DNA of 10,185 nucleotides from Chryseobacterium sp. (lineage in GTDB: Bacteria > Bacteroidota > Bacteroidia > Flavobacteriales > Weeksellaceae), in NCBI GenBank assembly GCA_003852805.1, contig RDDY01000143.1, positions 1 to 10,185 on the forward strand. Direction: 5' to 3'. This document shows, in pieces, positions 6,828 to 10,185 of this stretch. A model generated the notes under the pieces. It was not told where the DNA came from. It made no database searches and saw only the letters and a list, made by a program, of their open reading frames with translations. A program made the position numbers and the translations under genes. The number at the start of each line of letters is the position of its first letter. Within the stretch, counting starts at the first letter, position 1.

Positions 6828-7772
6828 ATGACATTGGCCGCAGCGCAAAGCTCAAAACTTGAATTTAAGGCAACCGCGGGAAAGGTAAAAACCGCTTCCA
6901 CGCATAAAGCGCCCGGTGTTTTGTTCAGCCAAGATTCAAATGACGAGAACGGTATTGTATCAGACGTGGCCGCAGATGATGTTGGCGTCTACTCCGCAGA
7001 TGATTTCCAATTAGACGCAGATGCCACCGTTACGGGTATTGATTTCTATGGCTTCCAATCATTTGAAGACTTGGAGGATTTCCTTATAGGAGCTGAGTTT
7101 TATCTCTACGAGGACAACAGCGGCAAACCTGCAGGGATACCGGGCGGAGCCGGAACAGCTTTGGCCAAGAAGACATTCTCGGCCGGAGATGCTTCGCTTA
7201 CTATCGGTAAGGATGAGAGTCTATATACATTCAGCATTGATTTGCAGAAAGCTTTGGACCAGCCTCTGCCGCTGTCTGCCAACAAGAAATATTGGGTAGT
7301 ATTTGCGCCAAAGATCGATTTTGACGACGATTTTGACAGCTACGAGCGTTGGAATTGGTTGGCGAGCGACAATGCCAACTTCAACAAATCAAAACTGGTA
7401 GATCCGTACGATCTGTTTGGTGCCGGCGCCACCAATTGGACCAACATCGAAAACTTGGTAGGTGACACAACTTTAAATGCCTTGGCTTTTACCATTCACG
7501 GAGAGGCCGGAACCATGGGAACCACTGAGCTCTACAGCAACCTGGCGAAGGTAAGCGTTTATCCTAATCCGGCGACCGATGTTCTCAACATCAAAACCCT
7601 CGACGGCAAAATGAGCGTTACTTCCCAAATCTATGACGCCAACGGCAGATTGGTTCTGGAAAGCACAGGAACTTCCGTCAACATTTCGCAACTTGCCAAG
7701 GGAGTATACAACATCAGCATTGCGGGCCAAGACGGCAAGAAATTGACGACTACGAAATTCATAAAGAAATAA
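6828..7772 (+). CDS. T9SS type A sorting domain-containing secreted protein (5' end frameshifted)
   Basis: A predicted extracellular or surface protein exported by Sec and then by the type IX system. The uninterrupted frame from ATG 6828 gives 314 residues; the true N-terminus probably begins at 6793, one frame away. Residues about 232-314 form a Por_Secre_tail domain: YPNP at 245-248, then alternating strands (Y-D-A-N-G-R-L-V), L-A-K-G-V-Y near the end, and terminal KFIKK. The preceding 220 residues are acidic, with no cysteine or catalytic motif that I recognise. A pattern such as VYSADDFQL...TVTGIDFYGF, then AEFYLYED and YWVVFAP, suggests a beta-sandwich (jelly-roll, lectin- or adhesin-like) module. 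Ligand and role are unknown. It is monocistronic, with its own promoter (6739-6769) and a terminator 21 nt after the stop. The tail call is firm; the N-terminal fold is inference. Confidence 0.85.
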   Translation: MTLAAAQSSKLEFKATAGKVKTASTHKAPGVLFSQDSNDENGIVSDVAADDVGVYSADDFQLDADATVTGIDFYGFQSFEDLEDFLIGAEFYLYEDNSGKPAGIPGGAGTALAKKTFSAGDASLTIGKDESLYTFSIDLQKALDQPLPLSANKKYWVVFAPKIDFDDDFDSYERWNWLASDNANFNKSKLVDPYDLFGAGATNWTNIENLVGDTTLNALAFTIHGEAGTMGTTELYSNLAKVSVYPNPATDVLNIKTLDGKMSVTSQIYDANGRLVLESTGTSVNISQLAKGVYNISIAGQDGKKLTTTKFIKK

Positions 7773-7792
7773 CCGTCTCACTTATCTAAAAA

Positions 7793-7828
7793 GCAAAGCC
7801 GACTTTCAGTTGAAAGTCGGCATTTTTA
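7793..7828. terminator. bidirectional intrinsic terminator between convergent genes
   Basis: GCCGACTTTC (7798-7807) pairs perfectly with GAAAGTCGGC (7812-7821) around the loop AGTT, and TTTTT follows at 7823-7827. On the other strand the same stem is followed by TTTGCTTTTT (from the A-rich flank 7788-7797). It can therefore end both the rightward T9SS gene, whose stop is at 7772, and the leftward SMR gene, whose stop is at 7844. Confidence 0.85.
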
Positions 7829-7843
7829 TTTAGTGATTAGGAA

Positions 7844-8179
7844 TCAACTGCTTACAAATTTAAGCCCTACAATAGAAGCAATCAATGTAAAGACAAAGAA
7901 CAGCCGCCAGAAGGTAGCCGGCTCGCTGAAAAAGAAAATGCCCATCAGTACACCGCCGATCGCGCCGATGCCTGTCCACGTGGCGTAGGCAGTGCCCACA
8001 GGCAATGCGCCGGGACCCGTTACCGAACGGAACATGAGAACCACACTGATGGTCATGCAAACCGCAAAACCCAGCCACCACAAAAACGCTTCGGTGCCCG
8101 ATGCATCCCGCGCCTTGCCCATGCAAAAGGCAAAACCCGTCTCGAAGAGGCCCGCGACAATAATCAAAATCCAGTTCAT
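7844..8179 (-). CDS. SMR-family efflux transporter, SugE/Gdx (guanidinium exporter)-like
   Basis: A small inner-membrane proton antiporter of 111 residues with four hydrophobic segments (about 2-20, 31-50, 60-83, 88-107). It acts as a dual-topology dimer in this family. The essential glutamate is E13, within AGLFE, and the block PVGTAYATWTGIGAIGG (60-76) is typical of the SugE/Gdx branch rather than of EmrE-type drug pumps. Y65 and W68 match the binding-site Tyr59 and Trp62 of Gdx. Two departures are visible: the position of Gdx Trp16 is F16, and the TM2-TM3 loop (SVTGPGALP) is three residues longer than in Gdx-Clo as I recall it. The substrate may be guanidinium or another small cation. It is divergent from the MFS gene, with only 32 bp between the start codons. 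There is no room for a guanidine riboswitch. Length and start are as expected for the family. Confidence 0.88.
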   Translation of the reverse strand: MNWILIIVAGLFETGFAFCMGKARDASGTEAFLWWLGFAVCMTISVVLMFRSVTGPGALPVGTAYATWTGIGAIGGVLMGIFFFSEPATFWRLFFVFTLIASIVGLKFVSS

Positions 8180-8184
8180 GGCTG

Positions 8185-8192
8185 CAAAGATA
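8185..8192 (-). promoter_or_regulatory. -7 box of the SMR transporter promoter, 5 nt from the start codon
   Basis: On the minus strand this is TATCTTTG, a perfect TAnnTTTG. Only 5 nt (CAGCC) separate it from the ATG at 8177-8179, so transcription should begin at or next to the start codon and the mRNA would be nearly leaderless. No TTG at the -33 distance was found. The box is mirrored by the MFS -7 box. Confidence 0.6.
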
Positions 8193-8198
8193 ATGTTT

Positions 8199-8206
8199 TA
8201 CCTTTG
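8199..8206 (+). promoter_or_regulatory. -7 box of the MFS transporter promoter, 5 nt from the start codon
   Basis: TACCTTTG is a perfect TAnnTTTG and lies 5 nt (CCGCC) before ATG 8212. A TTC at 8175-8177, 21 bp upstream, is the nearest thing to a -33 TTG. Transcription should begin at or next to the ATG, giving a near-leaderless message. Confidence 0.6.
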
Positions 8207-8211
8207 CCGCC

Positions 8212-9450
8212 ATGATTTCTTTCGAACCCCTGCGCACCCTCAGGATTGCAGAATTCCGCAATATGATGACGGGCCGCTTTTTCTTGGTGTTGGCCTTCCG
8301 GATGATGGCCACTACCATGGGCTGGTGGATTTATCAATTGACGCGCGATCCGTTCGCCATCGGGTTGATCGGATTATCAGAGGTCATTCCCGCCGTTTCA
8401 TCAGCCCTTTATGCAGGGCACGTTATCGACAATACCGAGAAGCGAAAACTGCTGCTTCTCTGCAATTATGCTTACGTATTTTTAATCGGTTTATTGGCGG
8501 CGATGGCTTACCTCGGCCACGATTATTTGCAACTCACCCACAAGCAACTCAGCTATTACATTTACGGCACCATCTTTTTTACGGGGATTTGCCGAGCGTT
8601 TTTAGGCCCGCTGATCCCGGCAATGATACCCAAAATCGTCAGCCGCGAGCAACTGCCCGGCGCCGTGACGGTGAATCAAGCTACCTTTCTCACCTCTTCG
8701 GTTTTCGGTCATGCGTTGGGCGGCTTCCTGATCCATTGGATAGACATTTCAGGGACACTGATGGTCATCGTCGGACTCATGATGTTTGCTTCAATCTTCT
8801 TTTGGCAGTTGAATCTGCATCCATCCGAGCGCATCGGCAAAAAAGTAAAGTTGAAAGAAAGCATACGCGAAGGCGTCGCTTACATTTATAAAACAAAGGA
8901 AATATTAGGTGCACTGACCCTTGATCTATTCGCTGTTTTGTTCGGTGGCGCGGTGGCGATGATTCCGGTTTACGCCACCGATATTCTGAAAGTAGGCTCC
9001 GAGGGGTTCGGGCTGTTGAACGCCGCGTCTGACATCGGGGCCATGTGTATCATTATTGCTTTGACACTGATTCCTTTAAAGAAGAATCAAGGAAAAATAT
9101 TGATAGCAGCCGTGGCAGGTTTTGGTCTTTGTATCATCGGTTTCGGTTTGTCTCAGTTGTATTGGCTGTCGTTTGGATTGTTGGTAATCAGCGGAATGCT
9201 GGACGGCATCAGCGTTGTCATCCGCGGCACCATTGTACAGTTGAAAACGCCCGACCATATCCGCGGCCGTGTACTCAGTGTCAACTCCATATTTATCACA
9301 TCGAGCAACGAGCTGGGACAATTTGAAAGCGGCGTCGCAGCAAAATTCTTGGGCGTGGTTCGCTCGGTGGTTTTTGGCGGAACCCTGACTTTACTTACCG
9401 CCGTAAGTGTAGGAATCTTCGCTCCGAAACTGCGGAAGATGAACTATTGA
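8212..9450 (+). CDS. MFS transporter (EntS-like drug/metabolite exporter type)
   Basis: An inner-membrane major facilitator of 412 residues, full length for the family, with about 12 hydrophobic helices. The first cytoplasmic loop carries a motif A variant, AGHVIDNTEKRKLL (68-81), where the usual D-R-x-G-R-R reads D-N-T-E-K-R-K. The central loop between the halves is short and basic (about 204-220, HPSERIGKKVKLKES). Near the C-terminus R-G-R-V-L-S-V-N (about 345-352) precedes S-N-E-L-G-Q-F-E-S-G, a segment common in EntS-like and related Bacteroidota MFS proteins. The substrate cannot be told. ATG 8212 is supported by the -7 box just upstream and by the N-terminal amphipathic stretch (FEPLRTLRIAEFRNMM), which is usual in this group. 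It is divergent from the SMR exporter and may share control. A weak hairpin, without a U-tract, follows at 9483-9502. Confidence 0.9.
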   Translation: MISFEPLRTLRIAEFRNMMTGRFFLVLAFRMMATTMGWWIYQLTRDPFAIGLIGLSEVIPAVSSALYAGHVIDNTEKRKLLLLCNYAYVFLIGLLAAMAYLGHDYLQLTHKQLSYYIYGTIFFTGICRAFLGPLIPAMIPKIVSREQLPGAVTVNQATFLTSSVFGHALGGFLIHWIDISGTLMVIVGLMMFASIFFWQLNLHPSERIGKKVKLKESIREGVAYIYKTKEILGALTLDLFAVLFGGAVAMIPVYATDILKVGSEGFGLLNAASDIGAMCIIIALTLIPLKKNQGKILIAAVAGFGLCIIGFGLSQLYWLSFGLLVISGMLDGISVVIRGTIVQLKTPDHIRGRVLSVNSIFITSSNELGQFESGVAAKFLGVVRSVVFGGTLTLLTAVSVGIFAPKLRKMNY

Positions 9451-9580
9451 CAACAATACAACTTAGCATCGATAAAAGTTTCGGTTGTTGATAAACACAA
9501 CCCATAACACTTTAAATATCAGCCGTTTAAAATTAACTGCCGGCTTATGAACAAGGTCAGGCCGTCGTGTTTAAAACGCT

Positions 9581-9588
9581 TATCTTTG
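9581..9588 (+). promoter_or_regulatory. -7 box of the dnaB promoter, 4 nt from the start codon
   Basis: TATCTTTG is a perfect TAnnTTTG and lies 4 nt (TCCC) before ATG 9593. No TTG is visible 17-23 bp upstream. As with the SMR and MFS genes, this predicts a near-leaderless transcript. The 142-nt spacer from the MFS gene otherwise shows only a weak hairpin (GGTTGT/ACAACC, 9483-9502). Confidence 0.6.
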
Positions 9589-9592
9589 TCCC

Positions 9593-10185
9593 ATGGCTCA
9601 GAAGGAAACTTTATCGTCACTTATTCACGGCAACTTCGCACGCGAGTTTTCCATCGCTAACGGGAAAATGCCGCCGAATGCGGTTGATTTTGAGAAACTC
9701 GTTATCGGGACGTTCTTGATCGACAAGAAAGCGCTCGACTTCTCAATTGATCTTTTGACCGAAAAGGTTTTCTATGACCCTCGTCATCAGGAGATATTCA
9801 GCGCCATTCTCAGCCTTTACCAGGCCAACCATCCTGTGGACATGATAACGGTGATCCAAGAACTGAAGAAGGACGGCAGATTGCAAGGCGCCGGCGGCGA
9901 CCATTACATAGTAGACCTGACGATGGGCGTATCATCCTCGGCACATATAGAATACCATGTCCGAGTCATCTTGGAGAAGTTTATCCTGCGCTCGCTCATC
10001 AACGTTTCGGGCAACGTGATCGATCAATCCTACAAGGAGTCTACCGATGTATTCGAACTCTTGGACGGTGCCGAGAAAAGCTTTTTCGAGATTACCAACG
10101 GCACGATAAAAAAAGGCTTCGACACGGCAAACTCACTGGTGCGCGAAGCGGTGGAAAAGATAAAATCTCTGCGCGACCGCGAAGG
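9593..10185 (+). CDS. dnaB: replicative DNA helicase DnaB, N-terminal part (3' end outside window)
   Basis: The hexameric 5'-3' helicase that unwinds the replication fork and binds primase. The 197 visible codons cover an N-terminal extension (about 1-26), the DnaB N-terminal helical domain beginning GKMPPNAVDFEKLVIG (about 25-40), and the helical linker towards the ATPase domain. Recognisable family segments are FYDPRHQEIFSAI (about 60-72), PVDMITVIQELKK (about 81-93), a Y-x-V-D-L-T stretch, and KIKSLRDREG at the edge, where the linker meets the RecA-like domain. The Walker motifs lie beyond the window, so activity cannot be judged here. The start ATG 9593 is fixed by the -7 box just upstream and by the fit of the N-terminus. 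It is transcribed in the same direction as the MFS gene, 142 nt away, from its own promoter. Confidence 0.93.
   Translation, partial: MAQKETLSSLIHGNFAREFSIANGKMPPNAVDFEKLVIGTFLIDKKALDFSIDLLTEKVFYDPRHQEIFSAILSLYQANHPVDMITVIQELKKDGRLQGAGGDHYIVDLTMGVSSSAHIEYHVRVILEKFILRSLINVSGNVIDQSYKESTDVFELLDGAEKSFFEITNGTIKKGFDTANSLVREAVEKIKSLRDRE

Larger units (their letters stand above)
8177..8214. repeat. 38-bp imperfect palindrome spanning both start codons of the divergent SMR/MFS pair
   Basis: The left arm CATGGCTGCAAAGATAA (8177-8193) and the reverse complement of the right arm (8198-8214) agree at 15 of 17 positions; TGTT (8194-8197) is the centre. The arms contain the start codons of both genes and both -7 boxes. 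The symmetry may simply reflect two copies of one promoter and start sequence facing apart, or it may also be an operator. Confidence 0.75.

Noticed and set aside
8180..8211. Guanidine riboswitch before the Gdx-like SMR gene
   Set aside because: Only 32 nt separate the two start codons and the predicted leader is near zero, so no aptamer can fit.
7860..8318. 152-codon minus-strand frame overlapping the SMR gene
   Set aside because: It is a shifted reading of the SMR gene; the SMR frame carries the family motifs, correct length and promoter.
7992..8891. 299-codon plus-strand frame across the SMR gene and the start of the MFS gene
   Set aside because: The product is rich in R, H and P with no family features, and it crosses the divergent promoter region and two clearly real genes in other frames.
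9483..9502. Terminator after the MFS gene (GGTTGT/ACAACC stem)
   Set aside because: The stem is only 6 bp with an 8-nt loop and no U-tract follows; kept only as a weak hairpin in the spacer.
1..10185. Defence system, mobile element, toxin-antitoxin or CRISPR array
   Set aside because: No transposase, integrase, direct-repeat array or defence-type domain is visible; all sizeable genes are housekeeping, transport or secretion genes.

Overview
The window looks like a chromosomal housekeeping stretch from a member of the Bacteroidota, most likely class Flavobacteriia and tentatively the Chryseobacterium/Weeksellaceae group. The evidence is a type IX secretion (Por_Secre_tail) sorting domain, Bacteroidota-type promoters (TAnnTTTG at -7, with TTG at -33 in the best case), a lack of convincing Shine-Dalgarno sequences, and protein sequences that look flavobacterial. 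Base composition is fairly balanced, which is on the GC-rich side for that group. The taxonomic call is made from recognition, not from a search. I see no mobile element, CRISPR array, tRNA or rRNA.

Left part (1-4907). The 3' end of a GNAT-like acyltransferase gene runs rightward off the left edge. Converging on it is a compact leftward operon: mfd (transcription-repair coupling factor), then pth (peptidyl-tRNA hydrolase), then a DUF4298 gene. Both internal junctions are start/stop overlaps of 8 and 11 nt. The operon is driven from a perfect -7 box at 4900-4907, and its last stop codon overlaps the stop codon of the GNAT gene.

Middle (5020-7828). A bacterial GH3-family acyl-adenylating enzyme is transcribed rightward, divergently from mfd. 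An AT-rich spacer follows, with a 10-bp hairpin and a textbook Bacteroidota promoter. The secreted protein gene downstream has a type A T9SS tail. Its natural start codon and signal peptide are one base out of frame with the rest, because an A-run has 5 As where 6 are needed. A strong hairpin terminator, usable in both directions, closes this block.

Right part (7844-10185). An SMR-family exporter of the SugE/Gdx type (leftward) and an MFS exporter (rightward) are divergent. They share a 32-bp intergenic region that is almost entirely one inverted repeat, with a -7 box in each arm 5 nt from each start codon, which suggests near-leaderless transcripts. The window ends inside dnaB, which has the same short-leader arrangement.

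Most genes are conserved single-function genes. The points most worth following up are the palindromic double promoter, the frameshifted T9SS substrate, and the coupling of mfd, pth and DUF4298.
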